Assembly (NCBI RefSeq): GCF_965216415.1
Contig: NZ_CBDCFU010000002.1
Length of the DNA: 64,000 nt
From: Marivita sp003149565
GTDB lineage: Bacteria > Pseudomonadota > Alphaproteobacteria > Rhodobacterales > Rhodobacteraceae
Strand: one strand, 5' to 3'
Shown here: positions 52,619-60,908 of the stretch, one piece after another
Numbering within the stretch: the first letter of the stretch is position 1
Layout: each line of letters begins with the position of its first letter
Program-made: the position numbers and the translations under genes
The notes under the pieces: model-generated
The model's input: only the letters and a program-made list of their open reading frames with translations
Told to the model about the DNA's origin: nothing
The model's database searches: none

Positions 52619-54093
52619 TGAGCAATCTTTTGCAGCTTTCGAATGCTACGCTGACCCGGATTCCCGCAGACGTCCGCGTTCCAAGCTATGATCGATCACG
52701 GCTGACGGCTGGCATCGTTCACATTGGACTTGGGAATTTCCATCGAGCACACCAAGCGTGGTACCTGCATCGTCTGATGGATCAAGGGTTGGCTCATGAC
52801 TGGGCAATCATTGGAGCGGGTGTCCGCGAACCGGATGCCGCACAACGTGAACGGCTTTTGGCCCAGGATTGTTTGACGACGTTGATCGAACTTGACCCTG
52901 CCGGGATCTCTGCTGAAATCACTGGGTCCATGATCGGGTTTGTTCCGGTGGAACCCGGGAATGCTGCCCTTATTGCGCAAATGTCCGACCCTGCAATTCG
53001 AATTATTGCCCTGACGGTTACGGAAGGTGGGTATTTCACGCGGCCCGATGGAAGCTTCGATGCAGAGCACGCTGATATTCAGCATGACGCTGCTCACCCG
53101 GCGAGCCCGCGCACGGCGTTCGGGGCTATGATCGCTGCATTGAAGCTGCGTCGCGAGAAGGGGGTGGGGCCATTCACTTGTCTGTCCTGTGACAACTTGC
53201 AGGGCAACGGTACGGTTTTGCGCGAAACAGTCGTTTCACTGGCACGGCTGTCCGATGCGGATCTCGCAGATTGGATTGATCGCAACTGCAGCTTTCCGAA
53301 TTCTATGGTGGACTGCATTGTGCCTGCCACCGGTCCGAAAGAACTTAGCCTAGTCAAGGATCGCTACAGCATCGACGATAAGGCGCCTGTTACCCATGAG
53401 AACTTTCGCCAATGGGTCATCGAAGACAATTTCTGTGCGGGGCGCCCCGATTGGGACAAAGTTGGTGCGACGTTCTCTGACCGCGTGCATGATTATGAGA
53501 CGATGAAACTACGCATTCTCAATGCGGGGCACCAGCTCTTGGCAAACGCCGGAGAGCTTCTGTCGGTCGAGACGATTTCGGGCTGTATGGGGCATGATGC
53601 AATCCGACACTTCTTTGCCAAGGTTCAGCGCGAAGAAATCGCTCCGCAGGTCGAACCGGTGCCAGGTATGACCCCAAGCCAATACATTGAATTGATTGAC
53701 CAACGGTTCTCCAACCCAGAGATTGTCGATACCACGCGCCGGGTGGCGTTTGACGGCTCGTCGCGGCATCCGGGGTTCCTGCATCCAATGATCCGCGAAC
53801 GGCTCGCGTCTGACGAAAGTATCGAGGGCCTAACACTGGCGGAAGCCTTGTGGGCGCGTATGTGTGTTGGAACGCGCGAAGACGGAACTGCAATCGCGCC
53901 AAACGACCCGAATTGGACCACGTTGACCGCAGCGGCCGACGCCGCTCAGTCCGATCCTAATGCGTGGATCAGACAGGAAGAAATCTATGGCGATCTGGCG
54001 AGTAATACGCGCTTTGCAGAAACTTTTTCACGCTGGCTGCGTCTGATTCAAACCAAAGGTACTGAAGCAACTCTTCAGGCTTTTCAGGGTTGA
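52618..54093 (+). CDS. mtlK: Polyol (mannitol-type) long-chain dehydrogenase
   Basis: The ATG at 52618 overlaps the smoS stop (TGATG). The 491-residue enzyme belongs to the long-chain polyol dehydrogenases, with the N-terminal NAD fold (VHIGLGNFHRAHQAWYL) and the catalytic K-x4-N-x2-H pattern in MKLRILNAGHQLLANAG. It oxidises mannitol or related polyols to ketoses. Having both an SDR and a long-chain polyol dehydrogenase in one operon suggests more than one polyol is used. Confidence 0.87.
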   Translation: MSNLLQLSNATLTRIPADVRVPSYDRSRLTAGIVHIGLGNFHRAHQAWYLHRLMDQGLAHDWAIIGAGVREPDAAQRERLLAQDCLTTLIELDPAGISAEITGSMIGFVPVEPGNAALIAQMSDPAIRIIALTVTEGGYFTRPDGSFDAEHADIQHDAAHPASPRTAFGAMIAALKLRREKGVGPFTCLSCDNLQGNGTVLRETVVSLARLSDADLADWIDRNCSFPNSMVDCIVPATGPKELSLVKDRYSIDDKAPVTHENFRQWVIEDNFCAGRPDWDKVGATFSDRVHDYETMKLRILNAGHQLLANAGELLSVETISGCMGHDAIRHFFAKVQREEIAPQVEPVPGMTPSQYIELIDQRFSNPEIVDTTRRVAFDGSSRHPGFLHPMIRERLASDESIEGLTLAEALWARMCVGTREDGTAIAPNDPNWTTLTAAADAAQSDPNAWIRQEEIYGDLASNTRFAETFSRWLRLIQTKGTEATLQAFQG

Positions 54094-54097
54094 TAGA

Positions 54098-55090
54098 ATG
54101 CGCGCGATCCTTTTCCCGGCGCAGGACGTCATAGAGGTAGTTGAGCTTGCGGACCCTATAGCCGGCCCCGGTGAGGTCTTGGTGCAGGTGCGGGCATCTG
54201 GCCTCTGTCATACTGACGTTGAAGTGCTGAACGGCAACTATGGGACGGGGGCGTACCCGCTTGTCCCCGGGCACGAATATGCTGGTGTCGTTATGGATGT
54301 TGGCCCAGAGGTCAACACTGTAGCCATCGGTGATCGTGTTGCCATAGACCCCAACCTGAATTGCGGCACCTGCGTCAATTGTGCGAAAGGATGGGTGCAC
54401 TTATGCGATGCGCTGGGTGCCTATGGCGTCACCACAAACGGCGGTTTTGCCGAGCTCAGTGTTGTCAATGCAGATGCTGTGCATTCTATAGGTGATTTGC
54501 CATTCGAGCATGCCGCTTTGGCCGAACCAATTGGCTGCGTGCTCAATGGCGTTGACATGGCCTATGAGCCGCATCAGCGGCATGCGCTCATTTTCGGCGC
54601 TGGGCCAATGGGCTTGCTCTTAGGGCTGGTGCTGCAGGCGCGCGGAGTGGGCGATGTCACTCTAGTCGAGCCAGCTGATGCGCGGCGCAACCTCGCGGCG
54701 GCTCTCGGAATGTCCGTACTGCACCCCGACGAAATTCATTTGCGTGATATGGTTCAGTCTGTCGACTACGTCGCAGATGCAACAGGCCGCGCAAATGTTG
54801 TTGCTGATGCCTTAGGCTATGTCGCACCCGGCGGAACATTTCATATGTTCGGAGTTTGTCCGCCAAGTGCGCGTGTCGAGATGTCTCCGTTCGACATCTT
54901 TCGACGGCAACTCCGTGTTGTTGGCTCGCATTCGCTCAATCGAAATATCCCTGAATCGCTGAATATCGTTCAGCAATTGCAGCCTAAGCTGGATCAACTT
55001 GTCTCCCATCGGCTCTCCTTGGAAGAAATGGCCCATGTGTTCCGCAATGGGCTGCCTGCGAATGCCTTGAAGCTGCAGGTGACTCTTTAA
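54098..55090 (+). CDS. Zinc-dependent alcohol/polyol dehydrogenase (MDR family)
   Basis: The 330-residue medium-chain dehydrogenase has the catalytic zinc site (SGLCHTDVE, and HEYAGVV) and the structural zinc cluster C-x2-C-x2-C-x7-C (NCGTCVNCAKGWVHLCDAL). It also has the NAD fold ALIFGAGPMGLLLGLVLQAR. Sorbitol, arabinitol and galactitol dehydrogenases belong here. It follows mtlK by four bases. It is the third dehydrogenase of the operon and would act on an alternative polyol. Its preferred substrate cannot be told from sequence. Confidence 0.87.
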   Translation: MRAILFPAQDVIEVVELADPIAGPGEVLVQVRASGLCHTDVEVLNGNYGTGAYPLVPGHEYAGVVMDVGPEVNTVAIGDRVAIDPNLNCGTCVNCAKGWVHLCDALGAYGVTTNGGFAELSVVNADAVHSIGDLPFEHAALAEPIGCVLNGVDMAYEPHQRHALIFGAGPMGLLLGLVLQARGVGDVTLVEPADARRNLAAALGMSVLHPDEIHLRDMVQSVDYVADATGRANVVADALGYVAPGGTFHMFGVCPPSARVEMSPFDIFRRQLRVVGSHSLNRNIPESLNIVQQLQPKLDQLVSHRLSLEEMAHVFRNGLPANALKLQVTL

Positions 55091-55274
55091 GCCGAAAGGT
55101 CAGGAAAGCCGAATATTGTCGCTATCGTATGGCAGCGCAGTTCTGCGCTTTTCTCCATTGCTGATAGTTGAACGTTTCGGTGGCGCATTGCTTGGCAATG
55201 CTTAGCGTTGCCGAAGAATGCCTAAGGCAAAAAGTGTCAAGACCTTTTTTTGGGGCACCTCCAGCTTGGTTTAT

Positions 55275-55291
55275 GCTTTAATATTTTAAGC
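55275..55291. promoter_or_regulatory. AT-rich near-palindrome upstream of the anthranilate operon
   Basis: GCTTTAATATTTTAAGC has matching GCTT/AAGC ends and an AT-rich centre. It lies about 86 bases before the operon's first ATG, in a 286-base gap. MarR-type regulators bind such palindromes, and one is encoded in the operon. The link is only positional. Confidence 0.35.
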
Positions 55292-55376
55292 TTGAAGTAA
55301 AATTGGAGAGCGCCTACGCTCGTAATGTCGGTCGGAGACTGGCTTCGAGCGCCTGTGCCAATGAGGAGGACCAGTA

Positions 55377-57674
55377 ATGCGCGTCGCATGTCTTGGAGGG
55401 GGTCCGGCTGGGTTGTATTTTGCAATCTCCATGAAGCTCCGGGATCCGGCGCATGAGGTTGTCGTCTTCGAGCGCAATCGCGCGAATGATACGTTTGGCT
55501 GGGGTGTTGTGCTGTCTGACGACGCCTTGGAGAACCTCGAGGTCAACGATTCTGTCAGCGCCCGCGCAATCCGCGATCATTTTGCCTATTGGGATGACAT
55601 TGCGGTGGTTCATGACGGTGTGCGGACTGTGTCGAGCGGTCACGGCTTTGCCGGAATCGGACGCAGGCAGATGCTCGTCTTGCTGCAGAAGCGTGCGCGG
55701 GAATTGGGCGTCGAGATGCGCTTTGAGGCGGAGTTCGAAAGCGCAGAGGCGTATCGTGCGGACTTTGATCTTGTCGTTGCAACCGATGGGATCAACTCGC
55801 GGGTTCGTAATGAATATGCCGAACACTTCCGACCAGACATTGATGTGCGGGAATGCAAGTTTGTTTGGCTGGGAACGCACCAAAAGTTCAATGATGCGTT
55901 TACCTTCATTTTTGAAAAGACGCCGCATGGTTGGGTCTGGGCCCATGTCTACCAGTTTGACGACAAAACGGCGACCTTCATCGTGGAGTGTCAGCAGGAC
56001 ACGTGGGATCGGTGGGGCTTTGATGCCATGTCAAAGGAAGCGACCGTCGAAACATGCCGCGAGATTTTTGCAGAACACCTGGGCGAACATGATTTGATGT
56101 CAAATGCTGCGCATTTGCGTGGCTCAGCCATCTGGATGAATTTTCCACGTGTGATCTGTGAAAAATGGCACCATGAAAATGTTGTGCTTGTGGGAGATGC
56201 TGCTGCGACGGCCCATTTCTCGATTGGCTCAGGGTCGCGGCTGGCCTTCGATAGTGCTATTTCGCTTGCCACCTATTTGCATTCTGAACCAACGATGGAA
56301 GCGGCGTTTGAGCGCTATCAGGCCGAACGGCGGCTGGAGGTTCTGCGCCTGCAATCTGCGGCCCGCAACAGTCTTGAATGGTTCGAACAGGTTGAGCGCT
56401 ACCTCGATCTTGACCCGGTTCAGTTCAATTACGCGCTGCTCACGCGGTCGCAGCGTATCTCGCAAGAGAACCTTCGCATGCGGGACGCAAAATGGCTAGA
56501 AAGCGCAGAGCGCTGGTTTCAAACCCGCGCCGGGGTTTCGGAAAACGCGCCCGTTCGAGCGCCCATGTTTGCACCCTTTCGTTTGCGTGACATGGCTCTG
56601 AAGAACCGTATCGTCGTTTCTCCTATGGCACAGTACAAAGCCAAAGACGGGTGTCCGACCGATTGGCATCTTATTCATTATGGAGAACGAGCCAAGGGCG
56701 GCGCTGGATTGGTTTACACGGAAATGACGTGTGTCTCCGCCGAGGGGCGTATCACCCAAGGGTGCCCCGGGCTCTACGCGCCCGAACATGAGGCGGCTTG
56801 GCGACGGCTCACTGAGTTTGTGCATTCCGAAACAGACGCAAAGATTTGCTGTCAGATCGGTCATTCTGGCCGAAAAGGATCCACTCAACTTGGGTGGGAG
56901 GAGATGGACGCGCCGCTGTCTCAAGGCAACTGGGAAGTCATGTCGGCTTCTGCGATACCGTGGTCCAGCCGAAACGCCATTCCTCGCGAAATGACACGCA
57001 TCGACATGGACGTGGTTAGAAACCAGTTCGTCGCGGCGGCTGAGATGGCCGAACGAGCTGGCTTTGATATGATCGAACTGCATGCCGCGCATGGTTATCT
57101 TCTGTCGTCTTTCATTTCGCCGTTGTCCAACCATCGTGGCGATCAATATGGCGGAAGCCTCGAGAACCGGCTTCGCTACCCTCTCGAAGTCTTCGAAGCG
57201 ATGCGGTCGGTCTGGCCTGAGGCAAAGCCCATGTCTGTCCGGATCTCGGCCAATGATTGGGTGGGCGACGATGGTGTGACGCCTGAGGAGGCGGTTGCGA
57301 TCGCAAAAGCCTTCCAAAAAGCTGGGTCTGATATCATCGATGTTAGTGCGGGTCAGACCAGTATGAATGCAAAGCCGGTCTATGGGCGGATGTTCCAGAC
57401 ACCTTTCTCCGATCGAATTCGCAATGAAGCGGGCATCGCGACGATGGCGGTGGGGAATATCTACGAGGCCGACCACGCCAATTCCATTCTAATGGCGGGG
57501 CGCGCAGACCTTGTTGCCGTTGGGCGTCCACACTTGGCTGATCCTTATTGGACTTTGCGCGAAGGAGCACGCATTGGCGACCGAGCGGCCTCGGATTGGC
57601 CATTGCCTTATCTGGCTGGCAGGGATCAGGTTTGGCGGTTGGCCGACCGCGAAGCGGAGGTTATCCGCGTATGA
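55377..57674 (+). CDS. 2-aminobenzoyl-CoA monooxygenase/reductase-like fused flavoprotein
   Basis: The 765-residue protein is a fusion. Residues about 1-390 are an FAD-dependent aromatic monooxygenase (CLGGGPAGLYFAISMK, VLVGDAAATAHFSIGSG). Residues about 400-760 are an Old Yellow Enzyme-type NADH:flavin oxidoreductase (RLRDMALKNRIVVSPMAQYK, ELHAAHGYLLSSFISPLSNH). Such a fusion is the known organisation of 2-aminobenzoyl-CoA monooxygenase/reductase from Azoarcus, which both hydroxylates and reduces the ring of 2-aminobenzoyl-CoA. A salicylyl-CoA 5-hydroxylase would resemble the first half. The ligase, kynureninase and dioxygenase genes downstream support the aminobenzoyl-CoA role. Confidence 0.88.
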   Translation: MRVACLGGGPAGLYFAISMKLRDPAHEVVVFERNRANDTFGWGVVLSDDALENLEVNDSVSARAIRDHFAYWDDIAVVHDGVRTVSSGHGFAGIGRRQMLVLLQKRARELGVEMRFEAEFESAEAYRADFDLVVATDGINSRVRNEYAEHFRPDIDVRECKFVWLGTHQKFNDAFTFIFEKTPHGWVWAHVYQFDDKTATFIVECQQDTWDRWGFDAMSKEATVETCREIFAEHLGEHDLMSNAAHLRGSAIWMNFPRVICEKWHHENVVLVGDAAATAHFSIGSGSRLAFDSAISLATYLHSEPTMEAAFERYQAERRLEVLRLQSAARNSLEWFEQVERYLDLDPVQFNYALLTRSQRISQENLRMRDAKWLESAERWFQTRAGVSENAPVRAPMFAPFRLRDMALKNRIVVSPMAQYKAKDGCPTDWHLIHYGERAKGGAGLVYTEMTCVSAEGRITQGCPGLYAPEHEAAWRRLTEFVHSETDAKICCQIGHSGRKGSTQLGWEEMDAPLSQGNWEVMSASAIPWSSRNAIPREMTRIDMDVVRNQFVAAAEMAERAGFDMIELHAAHGYLLSSFISPLSNHRGDQYGGSLENRLRYPLEVFEAMRSVWPEAKPMSVRISANDWVGDDGVTPEEAVAIAKAFQKAGSDIIDVSAGQTSMNAKPVYGRMFQTPFSDRIRNEAGIATMAVGNIYEADHANSILMAGRADLVAVGRPHLADPYWTLREGARIGDRAASDWPLPYLAGRDQVWRLADREAEVIRV

Positions 57675-58429
57675 GTGTTGCCGAAAAGCATGTCATCGTG
57701 ACGGGGGGTGGCACGGGCGTGGGCCGCGCAATCGCAGTGGCCTTTGCCCTCGCTGGCGCAAAAGTTACGATCATGGGGCGCCGCGAAGCCCCCCTTCGGG
57801 AAGTTGCGAAGCAACACAAATTTATCGGTTGGGTGACTTGTGATGTGACGGAGGCCCAAGCCGTCAAGGATGCATTGAGGCAAGCACGGGGGCTCAACGG
57901 GCCCGTTTCCGTTGCGGTCGCGAATGCAGGGTCCGCCGAAAGCGCGCCGTTCCACCGCATGACACCCCAGCAGCTGCAGTCACTGCTTTCCGTTAACCTC
58001 GGCGGCGTGGTCAATTCCTGGCAGGCTGCCTTGCCGGATATGAAAACCGAAGGCTGGGGCCGCTTGATTGCAATTGGCTCGACCGCTGGGTTGAAAGGCT
58101 ACTCTTATGTGTCCGGTTATGCCGCAGCCAAGCATGCGGTGGTCGGATTGACTCGCTCACTGGCCTTGGAGCTGGGTGGAAGTGGCATCACCGCGAACGT
58201 GATCTGTCCAGGTTTTATAGAAACCCCACTTCTTGAACGATCCATTGCAAATATCATGGAAAAGACAGGCATGGATGAAGACGCAGCTCGAACCAGCCTT
58301 GTGGCGAATAATCCGCAGCGGCGTTTCATACAGCCGGATGAAGTGGCAGGGACCGCGCTTTGGCTGTGCTCTGACGCGGCTGGCTCCGTCAACGGTCATG
58401 CGCTGGCCTTGTCTGGAGGCGAAATATGA
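57671..58429 (+). CDS. Short-chain dehydrogenase/reductase
   Basis: The 252-residue enzyme starts at the ATG overlapping the previous stop (ATGA). It has the NAD(P) motif TGGGTGVGRAIAVAFALAGA, NAGSAESAPF and the catalytic Y-x3-K in SGYAAAKHAVVG. It probably oxidises or reduces a hydroxyl or oxo group on a CoA-bound ring or chain intermediate in the modified beta-oxidation after the ACMR step. The exact step is not readable. Confidence 0.85.
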   Translation: MSVAEKHVIVTGGGTGVGRAIAVAFALAGAKVTIMGRREAPLREVAKQHKFIGWVTCDVTEAQAVKDALRQARGLNGPVSVAVANAGSAESAPFHRMTPQQLQSLLSVNLGGVVNSWQAALPDMKTEGWGRLIAIGSTAGLKGYSYVSGYAAAKHAVVGLTRSLALELGGSGITANVICPGFIETPLLERSIANIMEKTGMDEDAARTSLVANNPQRRFIQPDEVAGTALWLCSDAAGSVNGHALALSGGEI

Positions 58430-58899
58430 CATCCAGACCTGCAGATATTCCCTCGACCGAACCCATTTCAAAATCGCGGTTGCGGCTCTGGTTGAAGCTT
58501 CTCAAGACGTCTGGATCGATTGAAGAAGAACTGCGTCGCCGAATGCGAGCGGAACTGGGCACGACTTTGCCCAGATTTGACGTTATGTCCGCGTTGGCGC
58601 GCGCCCCTGAGGGCTTGAAAATGAGTGAGATCTCTCGCCGCCTGCGCGTTTCCAACGGGAACATCACTGGAATTGTAGACAAGCTTACCGAAGAGGGTAT
58701 CGCACTGCGTGTTGCAGTGCCCGGCGACAGGCGTGCAAATCTCGTGCGTCTCACACCAAAAGGGCAAAAGATCTTTGCCGAACACGCGGGTCGTCATGAA
58801 GCCTGGATCGACGAGATTCTCGCAGGTTTGAACGCAGATGACGTGGCGGGCATGATGCTGCGCCTTGAGCATCTTTCAGATACGCTAGAGGGAGATTGA
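58426..58899 (+). CDS. MarR family transcriptional regulator
   Basis: This 157-residue winged-helix protein has the MarR core: PRFDVMSALARAPEGLKMSE, ISRRLRVSNGNITGIVDKLT, the wing VAVPGDRRANLVRLTPKGQK, and a C-terminal dimerisation helix. It overlaps the SDR gene by four bases and is followed one base later by the enoyl-CoA hydratase gene, so it is embedded in the operon it likely represses. MarR proteins of aromatic-acid pathways often respond to aryl-CoA esters (family knowledge). Aminobenzoyl-CoA is a natural candidate. Confidence 0.88.
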   Translation: MTSRPADIPSTEPISKSRLRLWLKLLKTSGSIEEELRRRMRAELGTTLPRFDVMSALARAPEGLKMSEISRRLRVSNGNITGIVDKLTEEGIALRVAVPGDRRANLVRLTPKGQKIFAEHAGRHEAWIDEILAGLNADDVAGMMLRLEHLSDTLEGD

Positions 58900-58900
58900 G

Positions 58901-59701
58901 ATGCGCAGCGAAGTCACTCATTTTCAATGCCGGATCGAAAACGGTATAGCTCATCTCGCGCTGGACCGTCCCGAGCGAAAAAACCCTCTCACCTTTGACA
59001 GCTATGCTGAGCTGCGAGACTGGTTTCGGGACCTGCACTATGACGATGCAGTGCACGCTGTGGTTTTTGGGCCGAATGGGGGCAACTTCAGTTCTGGCGG
59101 CGATGTGCATGAAATCATCGGTCCACTGACCGAGATGAACATGAAAGAGTTGCTGGCGTTTACGCGGATGACTGGCGATCTCGTCAAAGCCATGATCGGG
59201 TGTGGAAAACCTATTATCGCAGCCGTTGATGGTGTGTGTGCCGGTGCGGGAGCGATCATTGCCATGGCCTCAGACCTGAGAGTGGCAACGCCGGAAGCCA
59301 AGGTTGCCTTTCTTTTTAACCGCGTTGGTTTGGCGGGATGTGACATGGGTGCTTGCGCGATCCTCCCACGCATCATCGGTCAGGGCCGGGCAGCCGAACT
59401 TCTTTATCTGGGGCGCTCCATGGCGGCTGATGAAGGCGAGCGGTGGGGGTTTTTCAATCGGGTCGTGCCCCAATCTGACTTGATGGACGTGGCGCAAGAT
59501 ATGGCTGACCGGATCGCGGCGGGTCCGGCTTTTGCGAACATGATGACCAAGACGATGCTGGCTCAGGAATGGTCGATGGGTCTTGACCAGGCCATCGAGG
59601 CTGAGGCCCAGGCCCAGGCAATTTGTATGCAAGGCCAGGATTTCCAACGCGCGTACCATGCATTTGTTGCCAAGCGGAAACCTATTTTCGAGGGCGATTG
59701 A
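58901..59701 (+). CDS. Enoyl-CoA hydratase/isomerase family protein
   Basis: The 266-residue crotonase-fold protein has the CoA-binding and oxyanion features: ALDRPERKNPLTFDSYAEL, FSSGGDVHEIIG and VDGVCAGAGAIIAMASDLRV, with a catalytic-loop segment GLAGCDMGACAILPRIIG. It hydrates or isomerises a CoA-bound ring-derived enoyl ester in the anthranilate route. It follows the MarR gene by one base. Confidence 0.87.
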   Translation: MRSEVTHFQCRIENGIAHLALDRPERKNPLTFDSYAELRDWFRDLHYDDAVHAVVFGPNGGNFSSGGDVHEIIGPLTEMNMKELLAFTRMTGDLVKAMIGCGKPIIAAVDGVCAGAGAIIAMASDLRVATPEAKVAFLFNRVGLAGCDMGACAILPRIIGQGRAAELLYLGRSMAADEGERWGFFNRVVPQSDLMDVAQDMADRIAAGPAFANMMTKTMLAQEWSMGLDQAIEAEAQAQAICMQGQDFQRAYHAFVAKRKPIFEGD

Positions 59702-59749
59702 CCATGGTGATGCGCATATTCGGCAAGACCCTCGAAGGGGATACGAGAC

Positions 59750-60907
59750 ATGGCTGACCAGTCCTTTCTCAATTGGCCCTTTTTTGAGCCGCGCCATGCT
59801 GCTTTGACACGTGATTTGGACAATTGGGCGTGCGAGGCACTGCCGGTTGTTGATCATAGCGATACGGACGAAGCCTGCCGAAGATTGGTCGAGCTACTTG
59901 GCGACGCCGGATGGCTTGATCATTCGGCTGCAAGCGATGGAGAAACGCTTGATGTGCGGAGCCTGTGTCTGATACGCGAAACTCTTGCTCGCTATGACGG
60001 TTTGGCAGATTTCGCATTCGCGATGCAGGGTCTAGGCACCGGCGCGATCTCGCTGTTTGGCACCAAAGCACAAAAATCTGAATGGTTGCCGCTGACACGT
60101 GAGGGAAAGGCGATATCGGCTTTTGCACTGACTGAACCGGGCTCTGGGTCCGATGTTGCGAACAACACTATGACGGCCACACGTGATGGTGAGCACTATG
60201 TTCTCAATGGTGAGAAAACCTGGATTTCGAACGGGGGCATTGCCGATTTTTACACGGTATTTGCCCGTACCGAGGACGTGCTGGGCGCCAAGGGTATGTC
60301 AGCCTTTATTGTACCGGTGGGTTTGCCCGGGTTTGACGTTGTAGAGCGTCTCCAAACTATCGCGCCGCACCCACTGGCGCGTCTGCGTTTCACCGATTGC
60401 CGCGTGCCTGTTTCTGCACTGTTGGGCGCACCGGGGCAGGGATTCAAGATTGCTATGTCGGTGCTGGACGTATTCCGTTCAACCGTGGCAGCCGCTGCGC
60501 TGGGCTTTGCGCGTCGAGCGCTTGATGAGGCGCTGGCGCGCGTCTCATCCCGAAGCGTACAGGGCGCGCCGTTGATAGACCTGCAAATGGTGCAGGGTCA
60601 TATCGCCGATATGGCATTGGACGTGGATGCGTCCGCCTTGCTGACCTATCGCGCGGCTTGGGCCAAGGATAGAGGCGCCTCTCGCGTCACGCGCGAAGCT
60701 GCAATGGCCAAATTGTTCTCCACAGAGGCTGCCCAGAAAGTGATCGACAGCGCCGTTCAACTGTTCGGTGGCGATGGTGTGAGATCCGGGCAAACGGTCG
60801 AGAGATTATATCGCGAAGTCCGCGCTTTGCGCATCTACGAAGGCGCCTCTGACGTGCAGCGCGTTGTGATTGCGCGCCAGACGCAGGCCAATATGGGAGG
60901 GTGCTGA
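59750..60907 (+). CDS. Acyl-CoA dehydrogenase family protein
   Basis: The 385-residue flavoenzyme has the family motifs ALTEPGSGSDVANNTMTATR and the NGEKTWISNGGIADFYTVFA segment in the middle domain. The C-terminal QLFGGDGVRSGQTVERLYRE and RALRIYEGASDVQRVVIARQ are also there, with the base region near YEGASD. It dehydrogenates an acyl-CoA with FAD. Its position between hydratase and ligase genes suits a step in the breakdown of the ring-derived CoA esters. Confidence 0.88.
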   Translation: MADQSFLNWPFFEPRHAALTRDLDNWACEALPVVDHSDTDEACRRLVELLGDAGWLDHSAASDGETLDVRSLCLIRETLARYDGLADFAFAMQGLGTGAISLFGTKAQKSEWLPLTREGKAISAFALTEPGSGSDVANNTMTATRDGEHYVLNGEKTWISNGGIADFYTVFARTEDVLGAKGMSAFIVPVGLPGFDVVERLQTIAPHPLARLRFTDCRVPVSALLGAPGQGFKIAMSVLDVFRSTVAAAALGFARRALDEALARVSSRSVQGAPLIDLQMVQGHIADMALDVDASALLTYRAAWAKDRGASRVTREAAMAKLFSTEAAQKVIDSAVQLFGGDGVRSGQTVERLYREVRALRIYEGASDVQRVVIARQTQANMGGC

Positions 60908-60908
60908 G

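Noticed and set aside
55600..57400. Long antisense frames across the fused flavoprotein gene
   Set aside because: They are shadows produced by the codon pattern of the real gene and have no family resemblance.
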